In this document: piece after piece, positions 8,466 through 18,285 of the stretch | Position numbering within the stretch: position 1 is the stretch's first letter | Layout: each line of letters starts with the position of its first letter | DNA from: Pedobacter sp. SYP-B3415 | Lineage (GTDB): Bacteria; Bacteroidota; Bacteroidia; Sphingobacteriales; Sphingobacteriaceae | Assembly: GCF_004138205.1 (NCBI RefSeq) | Contig: NZ_RXNQ01000002.1 | Coordinates: 118,530-182,529 of the forward strand | Length of the DNA stretch: 64,000 nucleotides | Direction of reading: 5' to 3' | The notes under the pieces: generated by a model | What the model was told of the DNA's origin: nothing | What the model saw: only the letters and a program-made list of their open reading frames with translations | Databases searched by the model: none | Translations under genes and position numbers: made by a program

Positions 8466-10259
8466 ATGTATGATAATCTCATCAGGGCGGTAGATAAGAT
8501 CAATTCGTACCGCAAAACAAAAATTTCCAATCGCAATTTCCTGGTTGTCGCGGCGGTCATTGTGGGCGTTCTTTCCGGACTGGCAGCGGCATTGCTGAAA
8601 TCATTGACACATCACATTGAAGACTTTTTGCAGACAGGGTTTCAGTGGCGTTATAAATATTATCTCTATTTGCTTTTTCCGCTTGTTGGGATTTTTCTTT
8701 CCGTGCTGTATGCGCGCAAGTTCATTGTGAAGGGAAAGTTTGAAACCGGCTTGACTCCGCTCCTTCGCACGATCTCAAAACGGTCCAGCCGTGTCGAGCT
8801 TCACAATATCTACTCTCAAATAATTACTGCAGCGGTTACGGTTGGTTTTGGCGGATCTACCGGACTGGAAGCGCCCGTGGTAACCAGCGGTTCATCGATC
8901 GGCTCTAACCTGGGCACATTCCTGGGGCTTTCATACCGCGAAGTCACCTTATTGCTTGCCTGTGGTGCCGCGGGGGCAATAGCAGGGGCATTTAATAGTC
9001 CCATTGCTGGAATTGTATTTGCCATAGAGATCCTGCTCCCTGAGTTTACCATTCCTGTCTTTATTCCGCTTTTTCTGGCTTCGGCAACCGGAGCAGTCGT
9101 AGCACGTTTTTTTTATAATGAGCAGCTTTTTTATATCGTAAGCCAGGGCTGGGAGACCAGGGCGCTCGGCTGGTATATTGTGCTGGCCGGACTAATTGGC
9201 TTGTTCGCTATTTATTTTATCAAAGCCAATTACGCGGTTAAATCTTTCTTTTACAAGATCAAGAGTCCGTACCGCAAGGTCCTGGTCGGGGGGCTTGCTC
9301 TAGGGGCGCTGGTGTTCCTGTTTCCGACACTGTATGGCGAGGGTTATATTACCATTCGAAAACTATTGCTCGGCGATTATAATTCGGTGATTAACAATAG
9401 CATCTTCTCAGGCTACAACGAGTTTCCTTCGGCAATGCTTGTTTTCACATTACTGACCGTCTTTGCAAAATCTGTTGCAACATTGGTTACCCTTGGTGCG
9501 GGCGGTAATGGCGGAACTTTTGCACCGAGTCTGATCATCGGCGGACTGATCGGGTTCTGTTTTGCCTACGCCATTAATCTGAGCGGTCTCGCCGAGGTCA
9601 ATGTGGGTAATTTTATTGTAGCCGGAATGGCAGCTTCGCTGGGCTCAATCATGCATGCACCGCTGACCGGTATTTTTCTGATTGCGGAGATTACAGGCGG
9701 TTATATTTTAATGGTGCCATTGATGATTACCACGGCAGTTTCTTACCTGATCAGCCGTGGTTATCAAAAACATTCCATATATACAAAGCCCCTGGCTGAC
9801 GCGGGAGAGCTTTTGTCTCATGAGGATAAAGACGCAACGGTACTGAATATGATGAAACTCAGGTACGTTATTGAGAAAGACTTTCTCGCGGTTAAAATCA
9901 ATGATTCTGTGCGCGGACGTTTACATGAAATGCTTAAGTCAAGACATAACCTCTTCCCGGTTCTTGCTGATAACGGAGCATTTCTCGGTTTGCTTTATGC
10001 CGAAGATCTTTTTCAGCATGTATTGAACAAACCGGCAGCTGAAGATATCACGGTTAGCGAGCTGATGCAGCCGGCACCTAAAATCGTCAGCATCCATACA
10101 GATCTAAAACTGGTTCTTGAGGACATGGAACACGAAAATGTCTGGCTGCTGCCGGTTGTCAACGAAGAGGCGATGTACGTTGGCTTTGTTTCAAAAACCG
10201 CGATTTTTAATAAGTACAGAGCGTTGCTTACGCGGCAGGCAGCCTACCTCGATAGCTAA
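8466..10259 (+). CDS. ClC-family chloride channel or H+/Cl- antiporter with CBS domains
   Basis: 597 residues: about ten hydrophobic segments up to residue 440, then two C-terminal CBS domains (about 450-590). Ion-path motifs are visible: the filter/gate region GGSTGLEAP (the Glu corresponds to the external gating glutamate of the G-x-E-x-P motif) and GAGGNGGTFAPS (the GxFxP motif). Inner membrane. The CBS pair suggests nucleotide-dependent gating, which is inference. Its 3' end overlaps the convergent methyltransferase gene by 4 nt. Confidence 0.94.
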   Translation: MYDNLIRAVDKINSYRKTKISNRNFLVVAAVIVGVLSGLAAALLKSLTHHIEDFLQTGFQWRYKYYLYLLFPLVGIFLSVLYARKFIVKGKFETGLTPLLRTISKRSSRVELHNIYSQIITAAVTVGFGGSTGLEAPVVTSGSSIGSNLGTFLGLSYREVTLLLACGAAGAIAGAFNSPIAGIVFAIEILLPEFTIPVFIPLFLASATGAVVARFFYNEQLFYIVSQGWETRALGWYIVLAGLIGLFAIYFIKANYAVKSFFYKIKSPYRKVLVGGLALGALVFLFPTLYGEGYITIRKLLLGDYNSVINNSIFSGYNEFPSAMLVFTLLTVFAKSVATLVTLGAGGNGGTFAPSLIIGGLIGFCFAYAINLSGLAEVNVGNFIVAGMAASLGSIMHAPLTGIFLIAEITGGYILMVPLMITTAVSYLISRGYQKHSIYTKPLADAGELLSHEDKDATVLNMMKLRYVIEKDFLAVKINDSVRGRLHEMLKSRHNLFPVLADNGAFLGLLYAEDLFQHVLNKPAAEDITVSELMQPAPKIVSIHTDLKLVLEDMEHENVWLLPVVNEEAMYVGFVSKTAIFNKYRALLTRQAAYLDS

Positions 10260-11437
10260 TAATACTGAAGAATTTCTGCCGAAATAACGATTTGTTTACC
10301 GGTTAAGTTCGTAGTGAAGATCAGAAAATCGGTGTCGGCAGCACCGCGATTGTATTTTTTTGAAAGTTCGGCTGCTTTTAACGGAAAATTGCGCACAATC
10401 ACGTTTCCAGCAGTTCCTTTTTGTTTTTTGAAGATGGGCCAGTCTGTAACTTCGCGTATAGTAAATACCCGTCCCGGAAATTCCGGTACATGCTGACTTC
10501 CGGTGTAGAGATGGCTTTGCGGTGCAATTTTTTTTAGTCCGAAGTCCTGCGCAACCTGATTGAAAGCACCTGACTTCATCACAGCCGCATCGGGCTCAAA
10601 CAAAAAGCCGTCATGACCCATAGCAGCATATTCAGGTTCAACCATCTCTGCGCCGGGACGTACCCGGTAACATTTGTCTGACGAGTTGAGGCTCGCCGCG
10701 ATTATTTCTGGTGTAGCCGATCGATTTTCATCAATAACCCATAGCAACTCGCGACATTCATTGCGCACACTTACAATATGTATTTCAGTCACACCGCCCA
10801 ATTCGCGTATTCCGGCTGTGAGATCAATCAACGGCGAGCTTTTAATAATGAGCCTGCGGCAGTGCGCCATGAGAAAATCCAGGTGTTCAATAACATTTGG
10901 CTGGCAGTCTGCAAACAGAAAGACCTTTCCAGTGAGCCCCCGGCGTACCGGGTCAAGATAAATCGTGTCGAAACTCAGTTTTTCCGCGGCTAGCAGATCC
11001 AGCCCGTCAGCGTGGGCAAAACGAATGTTTTCCGAACCGAGCAGACGAGCGTTATGCGCTGCGACCTCCGCCAGCGGGCTATTCATTTCGCAATGCAGCA
11101 CACGCTGGGCCCGGCGGGAGAAGTATAAGCTGTCTACCCCGAAACCACCGGTCAGGTCTGCTACAGATTTACCTGTTACAAGTCCTGCCTTATAGCGGGC
11201 CGTAGTTTCAGAAGATGCCTGCTCAATCGATAAAAGGGTAGGGAAGATGATGCCGGGTGTTGCATACCATGTTGGCAGCTTTTTCCGGCTGTTTCTCCTG
11301 GCTGTCAGCTGGGTAGCAAGCTCAGCAGCACTGATTTGTTGAAACGGGCTGGATGATAGCGCAATGCGATGCACATCAGCATCAGCATGGTCCCATAACC
11401 ATTTCTGAACATCCGGCTGCAGCAAGGCATGATTCAT
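10256..11437 (-). CDS. Class I SAM-dependent methyltransferase with THUMP-like C-terminus (PG_1098 type)
   Basis: 393 residues. SAM-binding motif I is DLTGGFGVDS (about residue 94), followed by the acidic CEMN loop and the family motif YLDPVRR. The C-terminal part (RPGAEMVEPEYAAMG; PGRVFTIREV) resembles the ferredoxin-like plus THUMP-like domains found in Bacteroidota proteins of this type. It is predicted to act on RNA; the substrate is unknown. It shares an ATGA overlap with the upstream aspartokinase gene, so the two are translationally coupled. Confidence 0.85.
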   Translation of the reverse strand: MNHALLQPDVQKWLWDHADADVHRIALSSSPFQQISAAELATQLTARRNSRKKLPTWYATPGIIFPTLLSIEQASSETTARYKAGLVTGKSVADLTGGFGVDSLYFSRRAQRVLHCEMNSPLAEVAAHNARLLGSENIRFAHADGLDLLAAEKLSFDTIYLDPVRRGLTGKVFLFADCQPNVIEHLDFLMAHCRRLIIKSSPLIDLTAGIRELGGVTEIHIVSVRNECRELLWVIDENRSATPEIIAASLNSSDKCYRVRPGAEMVEPEYAAMGHDGFLFEPDAAVMKSGAFNQVAQDFGLKKIAPQSHLYTGSQHVPEFPGRVFTIREVTDWPIFKKQKGTAGNVIVRNFPLKAAELSKKYNRGAADTDFLIFTTNLTGKQIVISAEILQYY

Positions 11438-12702
11438 TGTCCCTTGTTTTTCATCACCATCTGGCAGGTATGCCGGCTCTTTACCTCGAGAAGAATATCT
11501 TTATTTTCGGCCACCCGGTCTATTGTTTCCTGATTATAATACCTGATGGTAACAAGCTCCATATTGGTGTTATACTTCACCCGGAAATCCTTCATCAGAC
11601 TTTCAAGCAAGGGGTTGAGCTTCCGTTCATCATAGTCGATGCTCACCGAAAAACTTAAGGCCGAATTCAGCATCGTATTTACCTTAACCCGGTGCTGATG
11701 AAAAATTCCGAATATGGTACTTAGATTTTCTTCAATAATGAATGAGTAGTCTTTAGGCAATACCGATATCAATACCTGGTTAACTTTGAAAATAAAAGAT
11801 GGTACAGGCAGCGGATTTGGCTGATTATTTATTTCCGTATGTGCTCCTCCCGGTTGGATAAATGATCGGACGAACAAAGGAATGTTCTTGTTTTGTAGCG
11901 GCTTGATGGTTTTGGGATGGATGACCGTAGCCCCGTAGTAGGTCAGCTCAATAGCATCATGATAAGAGAGCTGCGGGATCTTCTCTGTTTTTTCAAACCA
12001 TTTCGGATCGGCATTAAGCACCCCCGGCACGTCTTTCCAGATGGTGAGCGATGTTGCATCCATGACTGAGGCAAATATTGCTGCAGAATAGTCTGAACCT
12101 TCGCGGCCGAGCGTAGTTGTATAATTTTCGCTCGTCCCGCCGATAAATCCCTGAGTCACGACTACATAACCTTTCAATAAAGCAGGAAGGTGGCTCCTTG
12201 CCTCGCGTTCGGTTTCGGCCCAGTTTACCTGTCCTTCGCGATATGTATTATCAGTCTTTATGTAATTTCTGGCGTCAGCCCAAATGGCCGTGCAACCCCC
12301 GGCGTTCAGGGCGGCGTTCAGTATTTTGCTTGAAACGACTTCACCAATAGAGACGATCTGATCATATAAATAATCGGCATCGTCCTGCGCATCTTCTTCG
12401 AGAAGCCACTCGATTTCCACAAAAGTGTTCGCCACTTCATCATAGATCGGATGGCTGTTGTCAGGGAAAAGCTCGTGCAGCACATCAAAATGTGCTTTTT
12501 TGATGCCTTCAAAAAGTTGCTGGGAATCCGGTTGAGACGCCAGGAATGCATATGCCAGTTTCTCCAGTTTATCTGTTACCCCATTCAATGCCGAAACAAC
12601 GACCAGCAATTCACCAGTTTTATGCGCACTGATTATGCTAACAACATTTTTTATTCCCGAGGCATCTTTAACCGATGCTCCGCCAAATTTGTAAACTTCC
12701 AT
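11434..12702 (-). CDS. lysC: Aspartate kinase (monofunctional)
   Basis: 422 residues from ATG 12702 (an in-frame ATG at 12732 would add ten residues). It catalyses the first step of the Lys/Thr/Met pathway. The N-terminus MEVYKFGGASVKD is the aspartokinase signature, TTLGREGSDYSAAIFA is the substrate/ATP site, and the C-terminal part (VLISVLPKDYSFI; VKVNTMLNSALSFSVSID) looks like paired ACT domains for feedback control. No homoserine dehydrogenase domain is attached. The stop overlaps the methyltransferase start (ATGA). Confidence 0.95.
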   Translation of the reverse strand: MEVYKFGGASVKDASGIKNVVSIISAHKTGELLVVVSALNGVTDKLEKLAYAFLASQPDSQQLFEGIKKAHFDVLHELFPDNSHPIYDEVANTFVEIEWLLEEDAQDDADYLYDQIVSIGEVVSSKILNAALNAGGCTAIWADARNYIKTDNTYREGQVNWAETEREARSHLPALLKGYVVVTQGFIGGTSENYTTTLGREGSDYSAAIFASVMDATSLTIWKDVPGVLNADPKWFEKTEKIPQLSYHDAIELTYYGATVIHPKTIKPLQNKNIPLFVRSFIQPGGAHTEINNQPNPLPVPSFIFKVNQVLISVLPKDYSFIIEENLSTIFGIFHQHRVKVNTMLNSALSFSVSIDYDERKLNPLLESLMKDFRVKYNTNMELVTIRYYNQETIDRVAENKDILLEVKSRHTCQMVMKNKGQ

Positions 12703-12777
12703 TCTATATATATGTTTCTCCATTGCCAGCATGAAAGCGACGCGCTCAGCATGCGTGATTGGGACAGGTTAGCGTGA

Positions 12778-13257
12778 TCAGGAACGGGAATACCCTTTTA
12801 TGACTTCTTCGGAAAAGGATGCATTCAGCCAGCCAGACTCAATAGTGGCAGCGTATTTACGATAAAAATTCAGTGCGGGCTCATTCCAGTCCAAAACTTG
12901 CCAGGTCATACCGTTATAGTTCCGGTCAGCGGCTTCTTTCATGACACGCTCAAAAAGCAAGGTACCAACGCCCCGGCCACGACTGGCATCGGTAACCAAA
13001 AAATCTTCCAGGTATAACCGGCGGCCTTTCCAGGTTGAATACCGGGTATAAAAGATCGCCAGACCGATCACTATCCCTTGTTCTTCGGCAACGAACGCTT
13101 CCCATACAGGCTTTTCGCCGAAACCAGCATCGATAAATTCCTCCATGCTGACCGTTACTTCTTCGGGTGCCTTTTCATACAGCGCCAGTTCGTTAACCAG
13201 CTCCATCATCCTGACGCAATCGCCTGCTACCGCTTTCCTGATCTGAATATCGTGCAT
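12778..13257 (-). CDS. GNAT acetyltransferase, SSAT/diamine-acetyltransferase-like
   Basis: 159 residues with the GNAT fold: LYLEDFLVTDASRGRGVGTLLFE contains the acetyl-CoA loop RGRGVG, and DWNEPALNFYRKYAA the terminal motif. The N-terminal MELVNELALYEKAPEEV pattern resembles spermidine/spermine N1-acetyltransferase-like proteins, so a polyamine or related amine is a plausible acceptor, but this is inference. Its start overlaps the stop of the upstream PLP-protein gene by one base (TAATG). Confidence 0.88.
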   Translation of the reverse strand: MHDIQIRKAVAGDCVRMMELVNELALYEKAPEEVTVSMEEFIDAGFGEKPVWEAFVAEEQGIVIGLAIFYTRYSTWKGRRLYLEDFLVTDASRGRGVGTLLFERVMKEAADRNYNGMTWQVLDWNEPALNFYRKYAATIESGWLNASFSEEVIKGYSRS

Positions 13258-13958
13258 TAATCCTCCGTTTGTGATTTTTTTACTTGTTTTGCGGCGCGTT
13301 TGCCAAAAATACCGCTACCGATGCGTACCATGGTACTTCCTTCTTCAATAGCTATCTTATAATCATCAGACATACCCATAGATATTTCAGTAAATGAACC
13401 ATCTGTATTAAAAAAGCTTTCCTTGATCCCTTTAAAAAAAGTGCGCAGCTCATAAAATTCAGCCTTGATCTGCTTTGGGTTTTTGGTATTCGTGGCAATG
13501 CCCATCAGACCTGTAATTCTGATATTTTTTAGTTCTTTGAACGATTCAGACCTCAGAAGATCGATAACCTCATCAAAGCCAAGCCCGAATTTCGTCTCTT
13601 CATCTGCAATGTAAACCTGCAGCAGGCAATCGATGATCCGGTTATATTTTGCCGCCTGTTTATTAATTTCAATCAGTAGCTTCAGGCTGTCTACGGCATG
13701 AATAAGCGTTACAAATGGTGCTAGATATTTAACTTTGTTTGTCTGTAAATGCCCAATCAGGTGCCATTCAATATCTTTTGGCAGTTTTTCATATTTTTCT
13801 GCCATTTCCTGAACCAGGTTTTCGCCAAAAATACGCTGACCGGCTGTATATGCCTCTTCAATACTTTCAACCGGCTGCGTTTTTGAAACTGCAACAAGTT
13901 CCACATCAATAGCCGAGAGCTCCTTTTTATATTTTAACAAATTGTCTGCTATGCTCAT
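13257..13958 (-). CDS. YggS/PROSC family PLP homeostasis protein
   Basis: 233 residues. The PLP-binding lysine is in LVAVSKTQPVE (about Lys27), followed by FGENLVQEM and WHLIGHLQTNKVKYL, and the C-terminal phosphate-binding MGMSDDYKIAIEEGSTMVRIG. The family controls cytosolic pyridoxal phosphate supply. It is the first gene of a probable two-gene operon with the GNAT gene. Confidence 0.95.
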   Translation of the reverse strand: MSIADNLLKYKKELSAIDVELVAVSKTQPVESIEEAYTAGQRIFGENLVQEMAEKYEKLPKDIEWHLIGHLQTNKVKYLAPFVTLIHAVDSLKLLIEINKQAAKYNRIIDCLLQVYIADEETKFGLGFDEVIDLLRSESFKELKNIRITGLMGIATNTKNPKQIKAEFYELRTFFKGIKESFFNTDGSFTEISMGMSDDYKIAIEEGSTMVRIGSGIFGKRAAKQVKKSQTED

Positions 13959-13973
13959 TTATTGGTATTTTTG
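13942..13973 (+). promoter_or_regulatory. Promoter of the DUF4296-mutS2 operon
   Basis: TTG (13942-13944), 21 nt, TATTTTTG (13966-13973): a full match to the Bacteroidota promoter, giving a leader of about 40 nt before ATG 14021. It overlaps the start of the divergent YggS gene. Confidence 0.6.
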
Positions 13974-14020
13974 GGTAAAATTAAGAACCTCGCGACATAA
14001 TTAAGAGGTTTTAAAAGATA

Positions 14021-14539
14021 ATGAGAAAATTAATTTCAGCACTTTGTCTGGCACTTGCCGTCTCTGCGTGTAAGCCGGGGATTCCGGCAGAGGTTATACA
14101 GCCGCGGCAAATGGAAGATATCCTGGTAGATATTCACCTTGTTGACGGTTTTTTGGCTGTTATGCCGGCACAGGATTCCGTCAAACAAATCGGTGCCGCG
14201 TATTACCAGGGCGTGTATAAAAAATTCGGAATTGATTCTGCGCGTTACACCCGGAGCCTGGATTATTATTATACAAATCCCGAAGTTTTCAATGGAATCT
14301 ATACAAAAGTAACCGGCCGGCTCAAAAAGCTCCAGGTTGCCCAGTCAAAAAAAGACTCTCTGGAACTTGTTGAAGCCGGTAAAAGGGCCAGCAAGATCAG
14401 CAAACGCGATTCCGTCAAAAAGGCGGATTCGTTGAAGAAAGTTTTTCAGCTTAAGAAAACTGACTCACTGAAGAAAGTGAAAGCAGATTCTGTAAAGCGG
14501 AATACAAAACGAAAGATTAAAAATGTTATATCCCGATAA
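14021..14539 (+). CDS. DUF4296 lipoprotein
   Basis: 172 residues. Lipobox VSAC ends the signal peptide. The central part (RQMEDILVDIHLVDGFLA; YYQGVYKKFGIDSARYTRSLDYY) is the DUF4296 pattern of Bacteroidota. The C-terminal 50 residues are a Lys/Ser/Asp-rich repetitive tail (KKADSLKKV and similar). Function unknown; probably in the periplasm. It overlaps the mutS2 start by 17 nt, so the pair is one operon. Confidence 0.88.
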   Translation: MRKLISALCLALAVSACKPGIPAEVIQPRQMEDILVDIHLVDGFLAVMPAQDSVKQIGAAYYQGVYKKFGIDSARYTRSLDYYYTNPEVFNGIYTKVTGRLKKLQVAQSKKDSLELVEAGKRASKISKRDSVKKADSLKKVFQLKKTDSLKKVKADSVKRNTKRKIKNVISR

Positions 14540-16892
14540 TTGCCAGGAAAGGCTGGGTTTCAACGAGATCCGCCTGCTGGTAGCAAAAAATTGCCTCAGC
14601 CCAATGGGGCAGGACCTCGTTGCGAAAATGCAGGTCATGAACAGGTATGATCAGATTAATAAGTTTCTGCGCCAGACACATGAATTTAAAAGCATTCTGG
14701 AAAACGCCGAACCGCTTCAGATCAATACATTCTTTGATATCAAGGCGTTGATCGAGAAGATCAAAGTTGAGGGCACATTCCTCCTGGAGGAAGAATGGTT
14801 CAACCTCTATACCTCGCTGCAGACTGTATTTTCTGTGCTCCGGTTTTTCGACGAGCGAAAAGGTGTTTATCCCAATCTGGAGGCCTTGTTTGAACACCTG
14901 CCAATAGAGAAAAACTTACTTCGTGAGATTGATAAGGTGCTCGACGCAAAAGGCAAAATCAAACCGAATGCATCGCGCGAGCTGCAGGATATTACCGCTG
15001 CCATCAGCCGCACGGAACAGGATGTCAGGAAGCGTATGGACGCGATCTATAAGCAGGCTACTGCAAGCAACTGGACTGCCGATGGCAGCCTGACTATCAG
15101 GGATGGCCGTATGTGCATTCCGCTTCTTGCTGAACACAAACGTAAACTGAAGGGTTTTATTCATGATGAATCTGCATCCGGCCAAACCGTTTATATGGAG
15201 CCGGAAGAGGTCTTTACGCTCAACAACAAATTACGCGATCTTGAATTTGACCGGCGCCGGGAAATTATCCGGATTTTAATCGAATTAACCAATGCCGTCA
15301 GACCTTACAGCTCACTGCTGCTCAGCTACCACGGTTTTCTTACGAAATTTGACTTTGTGCGCGCCAAATCCCTCTTTGCTATGCAAATCGAGGCAGGAAT
15401 GCCGGTGCTGGTGAAAGAAGCACGCATGAAACTCGTCAATGCCCGTCACCCTTTGTTGTTCCTTTCCTTCAGGGAGGAGGGTAAACAGGTCGTTCCGCTG
15501 AATGTGCATATTGATCAGGCTACCCGCATCGTGCTCGTTTCCGGCCCGAATGCCGGCGGCAAATCGGTTTGTATGAAAACCGTGGGGCTCCTGCAAATGA
15601 TGTTGCAGTCAGGTTTACTTATCCCGGTCGATGAACAAAGTGAGGTAGGTATATTTGATCAGATTTTTGCAGACATCGGCGATGACCAGTCTATTGAAAG
15701 CGATCTCAGCACCTATAGCGCACACCTTAAGAAGATGCGCTATTTTGTTGAACATGCTACACCGAAAACGCTGGTGATGATTGACGAATTCGGAACCGGA
15801 ACCGATCCGCAGTTTGGCGGACCGATGGCTGAGGCTGTACTTCAGGTTATCAACAGTAAAAAAGCAAGGGGTGTCATTACAACACACTACTCGAACCTGA
15901 AGCTGTTTGCCGGAAATACGGAAGGATTGGAAAATGCGTCTATGTTGTTCGACAACCGGAATATGCGACCGCTGTATGTACTTGAAATGGGTAAGCCGGG
16001 CAGCTCATACGCTTTCGAAATAGCGCAAAATATTGGTTTGCCAAAGGAAGTTATTGAACTGGCCAAAGAAAAGACCGGAACAAACCAAAACCGTCTCGAC
16101 AGTCTGTTGGTTGATCTTGAACGTGAGAAAAAAACCATCCATGAGTCGCGGATTGCCCTTGCTAACCAGCAAAACAAGGCTAAAAACCTGGTTGCTGAAA
16201 ACGAAAAGCTTAAACTTTTCCTGGAAGAGAACCGGAAGACCCTGCTCAAGGAAGCAAAGGCAGAGGCACAGAACATTATCAGAAATGCCAACAAACTCGT
16301 AGAAAACACGATATCAGAAATCAGGGAAAAACAGGCTGAAAAAGACGTTACCCGCAGCCTTCGCAAGAATCTTCAAAACGAACTGATACGCCATACCGTA
16401 CGTGAAGAAACACCGCAGGTACCGCAACCTGTTAGCGGTGCTATCGCCGTAAACGATTGGGTCAAGCTGCTCGACAGCGATACGACCGGTCAGGTTCTTG
16501 AGATAAACCGCGACAACTTAGTCCTGGCCATTGGTGACCTTAGGTCGGTTGTGAAGCGGAACAGGGTCCAGAAGATCAGCCACAAACAGCTTAAAAAAGA
16601 AATCAGGACCGGTTCATACGGGTCGAAGATGACCGAGGTGGTCGCGTCATTCAGTCCTGAGCTTGATCTGCGCGGCATGCGCGGAGAAGAAGCCCTGCAC
16701 GAAGTGGAAAAATATCTGGACAAGGCCATTATGATGGGTTTTCCCTCTATTAAACTGATACATGGCCGGGGAGATGGTATTCTACGTAAATTGATAAGGG
16801 ATTATCTGAAAAAGTATAGCCAGGTGAGCCGCATGGAAGATGAACATGCAGACCGTGGCGGAGACGGGATAACGTATGTTTACCTGAATTAA
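14523..16892 (+). CDS. mutS2: MutS2 family endonuclease/ATPase
   Basis: 789 residues, normal length. MutS-type lever and ATPase domains with Walker A GPNAGGKS (about residue 343) and Walker B LVMIDEFGTGTDP, the HYSNLK segment, a long coiled coil (about 520-640), and a C-terminal Smr nuclease domain with LDLRGMRGEEA and LIHGRGDGILR. The family acts on branched DNA and, in some bacteria, on collided ribosomes. No mutL partner here. Confidence 0.96.
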   Translation: MLYPDNCQERLGFNEIRLLVAKNCLSPMGQDLVAKMQVMNRYDQINKFLRQTHEFKSILENAEPLQINTFFDIKALIEKIKVEGTFLLEEEWFNLYTSLQTVFSVLRFFDERKGVYPNLEALFEHLPIEKNLLREIDKVLDAKGKIKPNASRELQDITAAISRTEQDVRKRMDAIYKQATASNWTADGSLTIRDGRMCIPLLAEHKRKLKGFIHDESASGQTVYMEPEEVFTLNNKLRDLEFDRRREIIRILIELTNAVRPYSSLLLSYHGFLTKFDFVRAKSLFAMQIEAGMPVLVKEARMKLVNARHPLLFLSFREEGKQVVPLNVHIDQATRIVLVSGPNAGGKSVCMKTVGLLQMMLQSGLLIPVDEQSEVGIFDQIFADIGDDQSIESDLSTYSAHLKKMRYFVEHATPKTLVMIDEFGTGTDPQFGGPMAEAVLQVINSKKARGVITTHYSNLKLFAGNTEGLENASMLFDNRNMRPLYVLEMGKPGSSYAFEIAQNIGLPKEVIELAKEKTGTNQNRLDSLLVDLEREKKTIHESRIALANQQNKAKNLVAENEKLKLFLEENRKTLLKEAKAEAQNIIRNANKLVENTISEIREKQAEKDVTRSLRKNLQNELIRHTVREETPQVPQPVSGAIAVNDWVKLLDSDTTGQVLEINRDNLVLAIGDLRSVVKRNRVQKISHKQLKKEIRTGSYGSKMTEVVASFSPELDLRGMRGEEALHEVEKYLDKAIMMGFPSIKLIHGRGDGILRKLIRDYLKKYSQVSRMEDEHADRGGDGITYVYLN

Positions 16893-16961
16893 ACACTTCA
16901 GCAACAAGGTAAAAACCAATTTGATTCATCATTGTTATTCGGGTATCAAAATACCTGCGCA

Positions 16962-18044
16962 ATGAGACTAATTAAACTCGCCTTCATCATTGTATTGTTT
17001 TTCACTACCTGTAAAAAGAACCCGGGTGGTGGTGCCGACCTTCCTGATGCCGAATTAAAGACACGGGTAGTCGCATCGGGGCTTTCGGAGCCATGGGAAA
17101 TCGCTTTCGGTCCCGCCGGAGAACTGTGGTTCACTGAACGCGGCGGGAAGATCAGCAGGCTTAATATTGCTAACGGACAAGTGAATGCACTGCATACCAT
17201 CTCAGATGTAGTTGCGAATGGCGAGGGCGGACTGTTAGGCATGGCCTTGCATCCTGATTTTGCAAATAATCCTTATGTATATGTTTCTTACAACTATGGA
17301 AATCCCTACCGCCAGAAAGTTGTAAGACTTACCTTTTCGAACAATGCATTAGGAAGCCCGCGGATCCTTCTTGATGGTATTCCGGCTGCAAATATCCACA
17401 ACGGCTCCAGGTTATTGATCACGTCGGATCAAAAACTACTTATTACAACCGGTGATGCCAATGTGCAGGGCAGTGCCCAAAACACTGCATCACTTTCAGG
17501 AAAGTTGCTTCGGATCAATCTTGACGGAACCATACCTGCTGATAATCCTATTGCCGGTAACCCGTTGTGGAGCTTTGGTCACAGAAATGCGCAGGGCCTG
17601 GTGCAGGTCGGAAACCGTTTGTATATTTCTGAACACGGACCAAACAGCGATGATGAAATCAATCTGATTGAAAAAAACCGCAACTACGGATGGCCCAATG
17701 TGCTCGGTTATTGCAACGAAAACAATGAAAAAACTTTCTGTTCTGCAAATAATGTAGTCGAGCCCCTGGCTGCCTGGACGCCTACTATAGCACCGGCCGG
17801 TCTCGCTTATTACAACAATGACTACATTCCGCAATGGCGTAACTCACTTTTGTTAGCCGTCCTCAAAGATAAGCGACTAATTCAACTCAAACTAAGTGAG
17901 GATGGAAGCAAAATAGAAAGTCAGCAGCCATTTTTCATTAATACCTTCGGCAGGTTAAGGGCTGTTTTGCCTGCGGCGGATGGAAAGGTCTATCTGGCTA
18001 CTGATGATGGCAGCAACGATAAGATCATAGAGATCTATAAATAA
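16962..18044 (+). CDS. PQQ-dependent sugar dehydrogenase-like lipoprotein (GSDH fold)
   Basis: 360 residues from ATG 16962, giving a lipoprotein signal (FFTTC). The beta-propeller has the family pattern: LSEPWEIAFGPAGELWFTER, GEGGLLGMALHPDF, YVYVSYNY, LLITTGDA, FGHRNAQGL, EHGPNSDDEINLI. These match soluble glucose/sorbosone dehydrogenases that use PQQ in the periplasm. PQQ synthesis genes are not present, so the cofactor would need to be acquired. Substrate unknown. Confidence 0.9.
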   Translation: MRLIKLAFIIVLFFTTCKKNPGGGADLPDAELKTRVVASGLSEPWEIAFGPAGELWFTERGGKISRLNIANGQVNALHTISDVVANGEGGLLGMALHPDFANNPYVYVSYNYGNPYRQKVVRLTFSNNALGSPRILLDGIPAANIHNGSRLLITSDQKLLITTGDANVQGSAQNTASLSGKLLRINLDGTIPADNPIAGNPLWSFGHRNAQGLVQVGNRLYISEHGPNSDDEINLIEKNRNYGWPNVLGYCNENNEKTFCSANNVVEPLAAWTPTIAPAGLAYYNNDYIPQWRNSLLLAVLKDKRLIQLKLSEDGSKIESQQPFFINTFGRLRAVLPAADGKVYLATDDGSNDKIIEIYK

Positions 18045-18051
18045 GATATCC

Positions 18052-18225
18052 TTATTTCTTTTTATTACCAGGGCACTTCTTACAGCGGTTGCCCTTTTTG
18101 TATTTTTTACAACACTTTTTGAATTCCGCGCTGCACGCAAAATATGCGCCTATCCCTTTCATTAATTCCGGATCTGTCGGCAACTGGCTTACAAAACCCT
18201 GAATCTCATCTCGTTCAAACATCAT
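18052..18225 (-). CDS. Small Cys/Lys-rich protein, probably from a leaderless transcript
   Basis: 57 residues from ATG 18225. It ends in a tight cysteine/lysine cluster (FACSAEFKKCCKKYKKGNRC, then KKCPGNKKK) with six cysteines, suggesting metal or nucleic acid binding; this is inference. I recognise it only as a conserved small Bacteroidota protein. A full promoter lies immediately upstream, with the -7 element ending 5 nt before the ATG, which supports both the gene and this start over ATG 18255. Convergent with the dehydrogenase gene. Confidence 0.7.
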   Translation of the reverse strand: MMFERDEIQGFVSQLPTDPELMKGIGAYFACSAEFKKCCKKYKKGNRCKKCPGNKKK

Positions 18226-18230
18226 TCCTG

Positions 18231-18260
18231 CAAAACTAGGGTTTATTAAGATCAATTCAA
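18231..18260 (-). promoter_or_regulatory. Promoter of the small Cys-rich protein gene
   Basis: On the minus strand TTG (18260-18258), 19 nt, TAGTTTTG (18238-18231): an ideal Bacteroidota promoter. Transcription would start about at ATG 18225. Confidence 0.65.
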
Positions 18261-18285
18261 AACTACGGTGTGTTCAAAATGATTT

